A DNA stretch of 64,000 nt from Actinomycetales bacterium (GTDB lineage: Bacteria; Actinomycetota; Actinomycetes; S36-B12; UBA5976): positions 444,162-508,161 of the forward strand of contig JAIXQF010000004.1 of NCBI GenBank assembly GCA_027484085.1, written 5' to 3'. How positions within the stretch are numbered: the first letter of the stretch is position 1; each line of letters begins with the position of its first letter. Of this stretch, positions 1 to 9,075 are shown in pieces. The translations under genes were made by a program, and so were the position numbers. Below the pieces are notes generated by a model. The model searched no databases. It saw only the letters and a program-made list of their open reading frames with translations, and was not told where the DNA came from.

Positions 1-1246
1 AGACACCAGATGCCAATCCGTATTCGCTGTCATTTGCAATCGCGAGGGCTTCTGCATCGGTTTCAAATTTCAGCACACTAAGTACTGGTCCAAATATTTC
101 TTCTTGTACACATGCCACAGCCGAATTAGCACAATCCAAAATTGTTGGTTCGTAGTAGTAGCCAGATTCAAAACCAGCTGGAATCTTTCCACCGGTAAGT
201 AGTTTGCTGCCTGATGCGACACTGCGATCCACAACATCTTGAACATGAGTTAGTTGCCGCAGGGTAGCAAGTGGGCCCATTTCGGTTTCAAGGTCCTGTG
301 GGTCACCGATCTTGATTCGCTGCGCTTTGGCCACCAGTATGTCCATCAACTGATCATGAACACTGGAATGCACCAATAAGCGAGAGCCTGCAACACAGCT
401 CTGGCCAGTTGCTGCAAAGATTCCGGAAACGATTGCATTCGCTGCACTTTCCAGATCGGCATCTTCAAAAACTAAAACTGGAGACTTGCCACCAAGCTCA
501 AGGGAAACTGCAGCGAGATTGTTTGCCGAATTCATGACTATTTGTTTTGCGGTAGTCGGACCGCCGGTAAATGCGATGCGATCAACTAGTGGATGGCTTG
601 TTAGTGCCTTGCCACAAGTGTCGCCCATGCCAGTAATTATGTTTACAACTCCTGGCGGAAAGCCGGCTTCATCGATTAACTTTGCAAACTTAAGCAGGGG
701 AGCCGGGCCATCCTCTGATGCCTTGAGCACGACCGTGCAACCAGCAGCAAGAGCTGGCGCTAACTTAACGGCCGATAGAAACATTTGTGAGTTCCAAGGC
801 ACTATCGCAGCAACGACTCCAATTGGTTCGCGTCTGGTGTAAGCCTCCATGTCAGGCTTATCAACATCAAAGTGCGCGCCCTGTAGTTTGTCGGCAAGGC
901 CAGCGAAGTATCTGTAGTACTCGGCAATGTACAAAATCACCGCGCGGGTTTCGCGGCGGATTTTTCCAGTGTCTTTAGTTTCAAGTTCGGCAAGTACGTC
1001 AGCATTTGCAGCCATCAGGTCAGCTAGTTTGTAAAGTAGCTTTCCGCGAGCGCTAGCGTTCAATGTTGGCCAGACACCAGTTGTGAATGTCACATGCGCA
1101 GCCTGAACTGCGCGATCAACATCGGCTTCAACAGCTTTAGGCATAAGCGCCCAAGCGACACCAGTTGCGGGATCGAGACTTTCAAAAGTTTCATTGGCAG
1201 ATTCGAATTTGCCATTAATGAACTGCTGGAAGCTTTCCAATGCCAT
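1..1246 (-). CDS. aldehyde dehydrogenase (partial, runs off left edge)
   Basis: Manual minus-strand translation from ATG at 1246: MALESFQQFINGKFE...EPIGVVAAIVPWNSQ...LELGGKSPVLVFEDADLE...GQSCVAGSRLLVH...EEIFGPVLSV; open at window start. Confidence 0.9.
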   Translation of the reverse strand, partial: MALESFQQFINGKFESANETFESLDPATGVAWALMPKAVEADVDRAVQAAHVTFTTGVWPTLNASARGKLLYKLADLMAANADVLAELETKDTGKIRRETRAVILYIAEYYRYFAGLADKLQGAHFDVDKPDMEAYTRREPIGVVAAIVPWNSQMFLSAVKLAPALAAGCTVVLKASEDGPAPLLKFAKLIDEAGFPPGVVNIITGMGDTCGKALTSHPLVDRIAFTGGPTTAKQIVMNSANNLAAVSLELGGKSPVLVFEDADLESAANAIVSGIFAATGQSCVAGSRLLVHSSVHDQLMDILVAKAQRIKIGDPQDLETEMGPLATLRQLTHVQDVVDRSVASGSKLLTGGKIPAGFESGYYYEPTILDCANSAVACVQEEIFGPVLSVLKFETDAEALAIANDSEYGLASGV

Positions 1247-1278
1247 ACGAACTCCTGGTTGGTGAAATCTGAATCCTC

Positions 1279-2313
1279 TTACGAGAAAGCAGGCATTACT
1301 TCGTCAATGAACAACTTTAGGCTGTCTCGTTTTTGCTCGTAAGACATTGCGCTATCTAGCCAAATACTGAACTGGGTGTAGCCCATTTCTTCATATGTCT
1401 TAAGCCGAGCAATCACTTCTTCCGGAGTTCCAACAAGGCAGTTCTTGCGCATTACTTCCGGAGCTAGATGTGGCTGAGCATCAATTTCCGCTTGGGTAAT
1501 TGGCTCAATGAAACCGTCTTTGATTGGCGCTTCTGCCTTAAACCATTTGCCAAAGTAGAGGAAGAATTTTTGTAGGCCTGAAGCGCCCTTCATTAATTCT
1601 TCTTCAGTTTTGGCAACGTAAGTGTGCATCAAGAGCATTAACTTTGGTCGGGGAACTTCTGGGTGTGCAGCACAGGCAGTGTTGAACTTATCCATCAAGA
1701 CTTTAACTTCTTCATCGCCACTAGCCAATGGTGTGACCTGCACATTGCAACCTGAAGCGACTGCGAAGTCATGGGTTTGTGGATCGCGCGCGGCAATCCA
1801 AATTGGAATTGGATTTTGGATTGCGCGTGGCACGGCAGTTGTTTCTGGGAACTTCCAGTACTCGCCATCGTGAGTGTAATTTCCAATTAGAAGTTGTTGC
1901 ACTGCTGGAACAAGTTCACGCATTCGCAAACCGGCTTCGGCGGCATCTAAGCCAGGCATTAAGCGTTCGTACTCAAACATGTAAGCGCCGCGGGCGATAC
2001 CAAGATCAACTCGGCCGTTACTCGTTAGATCACAAAGTGCAGCTTCACCAGCCAGGCGAATCGGGTGCCAAAACGGTGCGATTACATTTCCAGTGCCAAG
2101 ACGAATAGTCGTGGTCTTAGCTGCTAAGTAAGCAAGGTTAATGAACGGGTTTGGAGCAACGGTGTATTCCATGCCGTGATGTTCGCCAATCCAAATAGTT
2201 TCCATGCCTCCGGCTTCAGCCATCAAGGTGAACTCAGTTAACTCGTCCAGTAGTTGCTTATGAGAGACCGACTCGTCGTAACGCTCGATGTGTGCGAACA
2301 ATGAAAACTTCAT
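1279..2313 (-). CDS. LLM-class flavin-dependent oxidoreductase (luciferase-like monooxygenase)
   Basis: 344-aa ORF; luciferase-like motifs (IWIGEHHGMEYTVAPNPFINLAYLAAKTTTIRLGTGN, GRVDLGIARG). Confidence 0.88.
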   Translation of the reverse strand: MKFSLFAHIERYDESVSHKQLLDELTEFTLMAEAGGMETIWIGEHHGMEYTVAPNPFINLAYLAAKTTTIRLGTGNVIAPFWHPIRLAGEAALCDLTSNGRVDLGIARGAYMFEYERLMPGLDAAEAGLRMRELVPAVQQLLIGNYTHDGEYWKFPETTAVPRAIQNPIPIWIAARDPQTHDFAVASGCNVQVTPLASGDEEVKVLMDKFNTACAAHPEVPRPKLMLLMHTYVAKTEEELMKGASGLQKFFLYFGKWFKAEAPIKDGFIEPITQAEIDAQPHLAPEVMRKNCLVGTPEEVIARLKTYEEMGYTQFSIWLDSAMSYEQKRDSLKLFIDEVMPAFS

Positions 2314-2322
2314 ACCTAATCC

Positions 2323-3162
2323 TTATTGGTTATCGGTGGTCGTGTAGTTGGAATTGAAAAATGTGGTCAAGGACTCACTAATCTGCAACGGGGCAGTCAG
2401 CGTCATCATGTGGCGGTGGCCATCAAGCGTTTGCGACCTGCCAATAGGTGCCAATTCTGCCATTGCTTCACTCATTGCAGGCGTGGAATTTGGGTCACCA
2501 TCGGCGGTAAAGAAAAGTGCTGGGGATGTGAGAGTTCCCAGGCGCTCGGCGTGGACCTGATCCGAAGTAGCAAACACTGCGTATGCCTTGGCGTATCCCA
2601 GAGGATTAACTTCAAGCAGTAACTTCTTGGCTAATGCTTCAGCCTCAGAGAATTCATGGCTGCCAGGTTGTCCAAACCATCGCTCCAGTGTCTCAGCCAG
2701 GTTTACGCTAACGCCGCCGGCCGCCAGATCCGCAGCTCGTTTTTTCACAGCTTCACTTTGTGCTGGTGTGCGATTGAATACTGCATTTAGGGCGCATAGT
2801 CCCAAACAGATTTCTGGATAAGCCAAAGCAAAATCAATTGCGATCAAGCCGCCCATTGAATGACCTGCGACAAACGCTGATTCAATTTCTAATTCAGACA
2901 ATAAATCCGCTAGCTGTTTTGTGTAGTCATGCAGAGTCAAATCGCCGCCAGGTAATTCACTTTCGCCATGACCCCACATGTCGTAAATAAGTACATCAAA
3001 GGAATCACTTAGCAAGTTAACTTCGGGTGCCCAGACACTTTTATTCATGCCTACGCCATGGAGTAGAACTAAGGTCTTGCCGGAACCGACACGACTCCAG
3101 GCAGTGCCATTTGAAGTCTTGCCAGAAGTTATTGAAGCGGGAAGCGCAAAACTAATTTGCAT
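2323..3162 (-). CDS. alpha/beta hydrolase
   Basis: LLHGVGMNKSVW, GHSMGG nucleophile elbow, C-terminal HRHM. Confidence 0.88.
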   Translation of the reverse strand: MQISFALPASITSGKTSNGTAWSRVGSGKTLVLLHGVGMNKSVWAPEVNLLSDSFDVLIYDMWGHGESELPGGDLTLHDYTKQLADLLSELEIESAFVAGHSMGGLIAIDFALAYPEICLGLCALNAVFNRTPAQSEAVKKRAADLAAGGVSVNLAETLERWFGQPGSHEFSEAEALAKKLLLEVNPLGYAKAYAVFATSDQVHAERLGTLTSPALFFTADGDPNSTPAMSEAMAELAPIGRSQTLDGHRHMMTLTAPLQISESLTTFFNSNYTTTDNQ

Positions 3163-3742
3163 TACTTCCTAGATCTTTAAGATCTTGGTATCGATCACCA
3201 ATGCGGTGATGTGGCCGGCCACCGATTGAGGCACCGAGAGCAACAACAATTTCATCAGGCGCAGGTGCGTCATTGATTGAGAACTGAATCGTTAGGTAAT
3301 GCGAGCGCATTCCTTCGTCTGCCTTGTGCATTAGTGGAATTGAGATAGGGCAATTTGGTCCACCGCGCACATTTGTGAACGAAAGGTAACTAGTAGCTCC
3401 AACTGCAGTTCGGTAGTGATTTCCAAAGCGAAGTGTGTGAATCAAAGCTGAGGCATGTTCAACTTCACCTGAAGTGCCAACTACTGCTGCTTTTCCATAA
3501 CCTTCTACCACTTCGCCCGACCCGGTCATTTCCAGAATCGATGCGGTCAAGATCTCGCCGAGTTGTGGTGCCAAGTCATGGATCTCGGGCTTCAAGTCTT
3601 CAACGAAGCCACGTCCAGCCCAAGGATTTGTGATAACTGCAGCGGTCGCAAACATGCGAAGTGGAGTCGCAGCAACTTTGCCGCCTTCAATCCGAGTTTC
3701 TTCAGTGAATGTGACAAGTTTACGAATCTGAACCGGTGCCAT
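3152..3742 (-). CDS. DUF1185 / 'amino acid synthesis' family protein
   Basis: 196 aa; NPWAGRGFVEDL, GKAAVVGTSGEVEHASALIHT, GGRPHHRIGDRYQDLK typical of the DUF1185 family; overlaps the hydrolase start by 11 nt. Confidence 0.75.
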   Translation of the reverse strand: MAPVQIRKLVTFTEETRIEGGKVAATPLRMFATAAVITNPWAGRGFVEDLKPEIHDLAPQLGEILTASILEMTGSGEVVEGYGKAAVVGTSGEVEHASALIHTLRFGNHYRTAVGATSYLSFTNVRGGPNCPISIPLMHKADEGMRSHYLTIQFSINDAPAPDEIVVALGASIGGRPHHRIGDRYQDLKDLGSNAN

Positions 3743-3783
3743 TTTCAGTTTCCTCCAAGGAATGCCGAGTTATGGCTTTAATC

Positions 3784-4287
3784 CTATTGCCAGAGGGTTT
3801 GGATCAAGCCATCGATTGCGGATTCCAGCAGTTCCCTTACGTGCTCGTAGGCGGCATCTTCTTGGGAGTAAGGATCGGGGACAGATTGGCCTGGCTCAAT
3901 ACCAAAGTCGAAATCCCGCATCATGAAAACTTTTCGAGCGTGTACGTCGTCGTTACTCAAAGACATTACATTCGAATAATTCTCGGAATCCATGGTCAGA
4001 ATCAAATCGAGCCGTTCGAGATCAAGTTTGGTGAACTGGCTTGCCTTGTGGGAGTACTCGTACCCAGCCCGCTCCCAAGCCAGCTTTGACTGCGGATGCG
4101 GACCCTGGCCTACATGCCACGACGACGTGCCACCACTTTCAACAACGACTCGAGGATTGGTCAAATCTTTAGTTCGATTACTAAAGATCGCGGCAGCCAT
4201 AGGGGAGCGGCAAATGTTGCCTAAGCAAACAAAGGAAATAAATATTTCGTCACGACTTTTGAGTTCCGAGAAATAGGTAAGGTCCAC
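3784..4287 (-). CDS. low-molecular-weight protein-tyrosine phosphatase
   Basis: VCLGNICRSPMAAAIF P-loop; VPDPY C-terminal motif. Confidence 0.9.
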   Translation of the reverse strand: MDLTYFSELKSRDEIFISFVCLGNICRSPMAAAIFSNRTKDLTNPRVVVESGGTSSWHVGQGPHPQSKLAWERAGYEYSHKASQFTKLDLERLDLILTMDSENYSNVMSLSNDDVHARKVFMMRDFDFGIEPGQSVPDPYSQEDAAYEHVRELLESAIDGLIQTLWQ

Positions 4288-4293
4288 GAATCT

Positions 4294-4848
4294 TTACTTC
4301 TTAGTTGCCTTTATTGAAGCCGTTGCCATATCAATTAATAGCTTGGTGTCAACTTTCCAATCCACTGGAACTCTGATGGTTTTCTTGTTCACTTCATAAT
4401 CTTTAAGCTTTGGCAAGAACTTCTCGATCACGCCTTCCCCCCAGGGGGCAATAGTTAAATGATTTTTCGAAACTGAAAGTCCAAACACATATTCGCCGTC
4501 AACTTTTAGCATTGGCTGATTCCAGGCAATAACAATCTCACCTTTAGGGAATTTCGTTTTCAAAGCTTTGAAGATTGCTTTTATCGTTTTTTGCTTTGTT
4601 GCGTCATGCGGCACAATGAAATCTTCAAAAGTGTTGAATCGCTTCGAAGTCGTGTTTCCTTTTGAGTAAAGCACTAAGGCATTTGCATGCGCCTGACTAA
4701 AGCCATGGTTTTCCCGCAAGGAGGCAATCTGTTCTGGGTACTTTAGATCTTTAATCAACTTCATTTGGTCATGCCAATAGGACATTGGCAAGCCATGCTT
4801 CTTTTCAATTGCAGGGAAATGCGAAGCTCGATCTGGATTTGTAGCCAT
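4294..4848 (-). CDS. DUF4287/DUF5655 domain protein
   Basis: FPAIEKKHGLPMSYWHDQM...LRENHGFSQAHANALVLY plus C-terminal DUF5655-like half. Confidence 0.65.
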   Translation of the reverse strand: MATNPDRASHFPAIEKKHGLPMSYWHDQMKLIKDLKYPEQIASLRENHGFSQAHANALVLYSKGNTTSKRFNTFEDFIVPHDATKQKTIKAIFKALKTKFPKGEIVIAWNQPMLKVDGEYVFGLSVSKNHLTIAPWGEGVIEKFLPKLKDYEVNKKTIRVPVDWKVDTKLLIDMATASIKATKK

Positions 4849-4902
4849 AGGAAAAGTTTAACGTTCACGCGCATTCAATATTTGAGAACTGATTTTGGGC
4901 AT

Positions 4903-4940
4903 AAAAAAGGGCAGTTCGCGCAAACGAACTGCCCTTTTTT
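4903..4940 (-). terminator. bidirectional-type intrinsic terminator downstream of the collagen-like gene
   Basis: Perfect 16-bp stem AAAAAAGGGCAGTTCG / CGAACTGCCCTTTTTT, 6-nt loop. Confidence 0.9.
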
Positions 4941-4949
4941 ATTGGTTAT

Positions 4950-5687
4950 TTATGCACGAGTATCGCAAGCCATGACGTAAACGCCAGTCTGCTGCAATTG
5001 AATCCACTGGAGTGTTCCAGATGGGTCGCCAACTTGGTCGCCAACTTGGCAAGGTGCACCTACAGACGCGTTACTGATGCCAAGGCCATCAGCACCGTCA
5101 GCACCGTCAGCACCGTCAGCACCGTCAGCACCGTCAAGGCCTGCGGCACCAGGAAGTCCACGAGGTCCAGGAACTGTTGAGTCAGCACCGTCAGCACCGT
5201 CAACACCGTTAGTTCCGTTAATTCCAGGTGCGCCGTTAGCACCAGCAGGACCAGTTGCTCCAGTTGCACCAGTTGGACCGGTTGGGCCAACTTGGCCTGT
5301 TGATCCAGTGTCCCCACGTTCGCCTCGATCGCCACGTTCGCCACGTTCGCCCGCAGGGCCAGTTAGGCCAATTGGGCCTTGAGCTCCGGTTGCGCCTGTA
5401 GCGCCTGTAGCTCCGGTTGCACCTGTACCCGCAGGGCCAGTTAGGCCAATTGGGCCTTGAGCTCCGGTTGCACCTGTAGCGCCGGTAGCACCAGCAGCGC
5501 CTCTAAGTGAAGCGAAGGTCATTCTGGTTTCTGATGACGAGCATGCAGACTTTACAGAAAGTGTATTTCCAGTCTTTGACTTGCAGACCACCAAGGAAGA
5601 GGCAGCCTGAGCTCCGGTGACTGTGACAAGGGACATTGCCAGGACTACGCCCAGACCAACGCCAATCGATTTTCTTGCTTTAAGCAT
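4950..5687 (-). CDS. secreted collagen-like repeat protein
   Basis: Likely start MLKARKSIG at 5687 with signal peptide (...VTGAQAAS), then a long G-X-Y region ([32 protein letters not shown]) and Cys-containing tail. Confidence 0.87.
   Translation of the reverse strand: MLKARKSIGVGLGVVLAMSLVTVTGAQAASSLVVCKSKTGNTLSVKSACSSSETRMTFASLRGAAGATGATGATGAQGPIGLTGPAGTGATGATGATGATGAQGPIGLTGPAGERGERGDRGERGDTGSTGQVGPTGPTGATGATGPAGANGAPGINGTNGVDGADGADSTVPGPRGLPGAAGLDGADGADGADGADGADGLGISNASVGAPCQVGDQVGDPSGTLQWIQLQQTGVYVMACDTRA
5092..5136. repeat. tandem 9-mer GCACCGTCA, about 5 units, coding (GAD)n of the collagen-like protein
   Basis: gcaccgtca repeated without interruption. Confidence 0.9.
5350..5488. 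repeat. direct repeat of about 60 bp at 78-bp (26-codon) offset inside the collagen-like gene
   Basis: cccgcagggccagttaggccaattgggccttgagctccggttgc at 5350 and again at 5428. Confidence 0.85.
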
Positions 5688-5782
5688 TTTTCCACCCTTA
5701 GGTCCAACGTGATCATCGGAATTGATGAACACATAACGCTGTTTCAATAGAACAACAACGCCCAAAATTGATTTGGTGAAAA

Positions 5783-5854
5783 GTGGCCATTTTGAGGCTA
5801 AAAAGTGGCTATGAGTGGCTAACAAACGGCCAAGGTGTGGCTATGTTGTGGGAA
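5783..5854. promoter_or_regulatory. helically phased array of GTGGCTA-like heptamers
   Basis: GTGGCCA 5783, GAGGCTA 5794, GTGGCTA 5805, GTGGCTA 5815, ACGGCCA 5826, GTGGCTA 5837, GTGGGAA 5848; spacing 11,11,10,11,11,11. Confidence 0.75.
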
Positions 5855-5922
5855 AACATCAATGTATGTCGGTCAGGTGTGACACGGTGTAATCAGTCTC
5901 GGTAACTAGTGATTGATTAGGG

Positions 5923-6693
5923 ATGCTCATGGATCAGATGTTGTGGTCCACACACGTTCTCGAAGCTTATATTTTCAGCTGCAACTTTGATGAAGCGATT
6001 AACAAGCTCGTACAAATTGTCAGCAAAAAATCTCGGATATCAGGACTTTTCATAAACATTGCAAAAGTTGACGATCAATTGAATTTAACAGTTGAAAACA
6101 AATATTCAAGCACTTCAATTAAGGAATCAATGATGCTTGATGAACTCATTCAACCAAACATACTGAGTGAAACTTGGCGGAATAAAATTTTTTACGTTAG
6201 TCACGATGATCTGTCGGGGTTGACTAGGGTCCATAACACTCACCGAGATTCGTTTAAAGGTTCACGGGTTTCTATAAATATTCCGGTCGCACACTCAGCA
6301 GATGGACAAGACACCATAATCGAAATTTGTTTTATCGCTCCTCCGACGGATGGGGTCAATAAAGAAGTCAGAATTCTTGGTTTTGATGAAATTGAATTTG
6401 TGCATAAATTTTTTCTTACAATCAGCAAACCAAAAATGTGCGCTTTCGATTGGCTTGAGCCCCAGACTCCAGTTGCTTCAGACGGAACGCATACCTTCAG
6501 CGGACAGTTTCGTGACGGTAGGTATGGATTATTAAATGCAAGGCAACTGAAAATAGCGGAGCATATGAATCGTGGCTACACCAACCAGGAGATTAGTCGC
6601 GCACTTCACATAAGTGTTTCAACCGTCAAGCTTGAAGTCTCAAGAATCATTCAAGTATTCAATATCAATAGTCGTAAAGAGATTCCAGATTAA
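5923..6693 (+). CDS. LuxR-type HTH transcriptional regulator
   Basis: C-terminal LLNARQLKIAEHMNRGYTNQEISRALHISVSTVKLEVSRIIQVFNINSRKEI matches a LuxR_C HTH; N-terminus unassigned. Confidence 0.8.
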   Translation: MLMDQMLWSTHVLEAYIFSCNFDEAINKLVQIVSKKSRISGLFINIAKVDDQLNLTVENKYSSTSIKESMMLDELIQPNILSETWRNKIFYVSHDDLSGLTRVHNTHRDSFKGSRVSINIPVAHSADGQDTIIEICFIAPPTDGVNKEVRILGFDEIEFVHKFFLTISKPKMCAFDWLEPQTPVASDGTHTFSGQFRDGRYGLLNARQLKIAEHMNRGYTNQEISRALHISVSTVKLEVSRIIQVFNINSRKEIPD

Positions 6694-6768
6694 ATCCTTG
6701 GTTTCATTTCTCGGATCCAACGATGTGCGAATGCACATTTAGTTAGCAAGGGTAAGTAGCATGGTGAC

Positions 6769-7206
6769 ATGCAGAGAAATGCAGTTCTGGCATGTCTGGC
6801 TCTCCTTGTAGCCGGGTGCGCTAATTCTCCGGACGTTTCTACAACACCAACTTCGGTAGCCTCTGAGTCCGCAGTCGAGATTAAGTTGGATGGAAACGAC
6901 TGCTCGGTACTCACCACGATTACATATGACCTGGAATCCGCAATCTTTGATGCAACTTCGAGTAGCGATAATGACGGTGTACTAGAAACTATGAATCAGT
7001 TACAACCCGTGTTTGATGATTTGGTAACCAAATATTCATCCAGTGAACAAACCAAAGCCGGGATTTGGCTTGGTCAGTTAGCAGGGGACCTAAAAACTAT
7101 GATTACTGAACTCGAGACGGACGGCATCTTGTCCACCACGGAAGAAAGTTCGCGACTCCAGGAAAACATTCGCAAGTTGGACGAATTCTGCCCGTCTGAA
7201 GAGTAG
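6769..7206 (+). CDS. small putative lipoprotein of unknown function
   Basis: MQRNAVLACLALLVAGCANS: signal peptide with LVAGC lipobox. Confidence 0.7.
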   Translation: MQRNAVLACLALLVAGCANSPDVSTTPTSVASESAVEIKLDGNDCSVLTTITYDLESAIFDATSSSDNDGVLETMNQLQPVFDDLVTKYSSSEQTKAGIWLGQLAGDLKTMITELETDGILSTTEESSRLQENIRKLDEFCPSEE

Positions 7207-7244
7207 TAGTGCACCGCGAAGGACTATAGGTCCCGAAACAATGA

Positions 7245-7778
7245 TTAGGACTTTGAGCGCTTAGTTATCTCAACGGTCGTGCCTATTCCAATCATTATCA
7301 ACCCAATTGGCACAGTAATAAATAACCCCCATATAAATGCACCACCACCTGTGCTCTCATTAAACATCGATCCTCCCGCTAGGAGTGAATACAAGAAGGC
7401 ACCAATGATTGGACTTAGTGTCACGAATTGCCCGGTACGGACCAGCAATGGCTTCTTGCGGACCGTTGCTGCGACCGTAGTTGGAGATGCCAGAAGCACA
7501 ATGTTGTAAATCGGTATCAAAATGAACCAACCACTCTTGCCGACATCATGCATTCTTCGAATGGAAGCGGCAATGGTCGGAAGTAACGTGATGAGGGTTA
7601 GAGCATTTTGTCCACTCTTGCCAAATGCCATGCCAACAAGTGCAGAGGAAATCGCTGTAGCCAAAATGTAATACCAGTACTGTGACCTGGTTGATACGCC
7701 TTCAAAATCAAGAAATCTTGAAAATGCATCTTTCACTGCGTTGGTTAAGTCAGCAAATATTGGATCGTTGTTACTCAT
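7245..7778 (-). CDS. DUF805 family membrane protein
   Basis: AFSRFLDFEGVSTRSQYWYYIL...RRMHDVGKSGWFILIPIYNIVLL. Confidence 0.8.
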   Translation of the reverse strand: MSNNDPIFADLTNAVKDAFSRFLDFEGVSTRSQYWYYILATAISSALVGMAFGKSGQNALTLITLLPTIAASIRRMHDVGKSGWFILIPIYNIVLLASPTTVAATVRKKPLLVRTGQFVTLSPIIGAFLYSLLAGGSMFNESTGGGAFIWGLFITVPIGLIMIGIGTTVEITKRSKS

Positions 7779-7937
7779 ATTTTGACCATAGACCTATATG
7801 GAGATTAATCCACTATTACACAGATAATGAGTAACTCGAGCTTTGCTCGAGACGCAGAAAAGGTCCCCGATATAAACAGGCGAGTTACTTGAGCGAAGCG
7901 AAAGACGAAGGATTCCACCTATTGGTGGAATCCTGAG

Positions 7938-8010
<73 letters not shown>

Positions 8011-8063
8011 TTGGTCGTGATTTTCTTGGTCTTTATTTGGTACTAGTGAACATTAGCAGTAGG

Positions 8064-9032
8064 TCAGGACTTGAGAAAATCTGGGGATACCAGCCCTGAA
8101 TCCTTCTCGTCATCATGTCCGGATTCGAGCGCAAGCAGGCTGATTAGCACCAAAACAATGCCGACGTACTGTGCACCGATCGGGAGCCCTCGTCCTAGAA
8201 CGGCTCCAAACAGAATTGCGACTACTGGAATGATGTTTAAAGTAAGTGCCGTCTGCTTAGTAGTAAGCATTGGCGCGGCGTAGTTAAACAGCAAGAACGG
8301 CAGGGTAGTTCCAATCACACCTGCAAGAACGGCGATGTAGAAGTAGTTGCCGACTGACTGTGGAGTTGCTATCTCGGTCTGCGTTGCAAACAGAACAATG
8401 ATTGAGAAAAAGCTAGCTGTTGTCATCTGCCCCAAGGTCAGGGCAATTGTGTTTATTTCAGATTTCAATCCGCGCATAAATAGACCGAAGATCGCACCAC
8501 AGAGACCAACACCAAGAAATGCAAGAGCCCCAATCAATCCAGCTGAGACAGACAATCCAAGGACTGTCACATATTGCCCAGCAGTTTCTGGATTACTTGC
8601 TTGCCCTGCGATACCTACAACGATTGCGCCACTCACACCCACGAACAGTGCAACTACCGACCAAATAGAGAGCTTCTCTCTAAGAAAAACAGCTCCACCT
8701 ACAGCAAGAAGAATCACTTCACTGGACATCAAGATCGCACCAGTCGTTACCGTGCCGTATTGCCAGCCAACGTTACCCAGCAGATATGACAAACCAGGCT
8801 GGATCAGTCCAAATGGCAGCGCCAGTTTCCAAGGTACTTGGCGAATCGCCTTGCGCAGCGATGGAACTCCTAGCGCAACCAAGAAAAACAGAATCAAACC
8901 ACTGATTATTTCGATTACAAAAAACGACACAGGATCAATGAAGTCAATTGCGATGTCAGCAATTGGGTTTCCAACACCCCAACCGACCATGGAAAGCATC
9001 ATGGCAATTAGGTATTTATTGGCGCGCAACAT
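8064..9032 (-). CDS. EamA/DMT-family transporter
   Basis: Ten-TM-like hydrophobic protein with EamA repeats. Confidence 0.85.
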   Translation of the reverse strand: MLRANKYLIAMMLSMVGWGVGNPIADIAIDFIDPVSFFVIEIISGLILFFLVALGVPSLRKAIRQVPWKLALPFGLIQPGLSYLLGNVGWQYGTVTTGAILMSSEVILLAVGGAVFLREKLSIWSVVALFVGVSGAIVVGIAGQASNPETAGQYVTVLGLSVSAGLIGALAFLGVGLCGAIFGLFMRGLKSEINTIALTLGQMTTASFFSIIVLFATQTEIATPQSVGNYFYIAVLAGVIGTTLPFLLFNYAAPMLTTKQTALTLNIIPVVAILFGAVLGRGLPIGAQYVGIVLVLISLLALESGHDDEKDSGLVSPDFLKS

Positions 9033-9075
9033 GTATTAAGTATCTCGGAAGATTGACTATTTCTTGGAACGCGAA

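Noticed and set aside
5092-5136. CRISPR-like or non-coding tandem repeat
   Set aside because: 9-bp in-frame unit encodes (GAD)n of the collagen-like protein; no spacers
4998-5382. ORFs 4998..5180 (+), 5077..5382 (+) and 5060..5344 (-)
   Set aside because: Shadow frames of the repetitive collagen-like gene
8347-9039. 230-aa plus-strand ORF
   Set aside because: Fully antisense to the EamA transporter; low-complexity shadow translation without recognisable motifs
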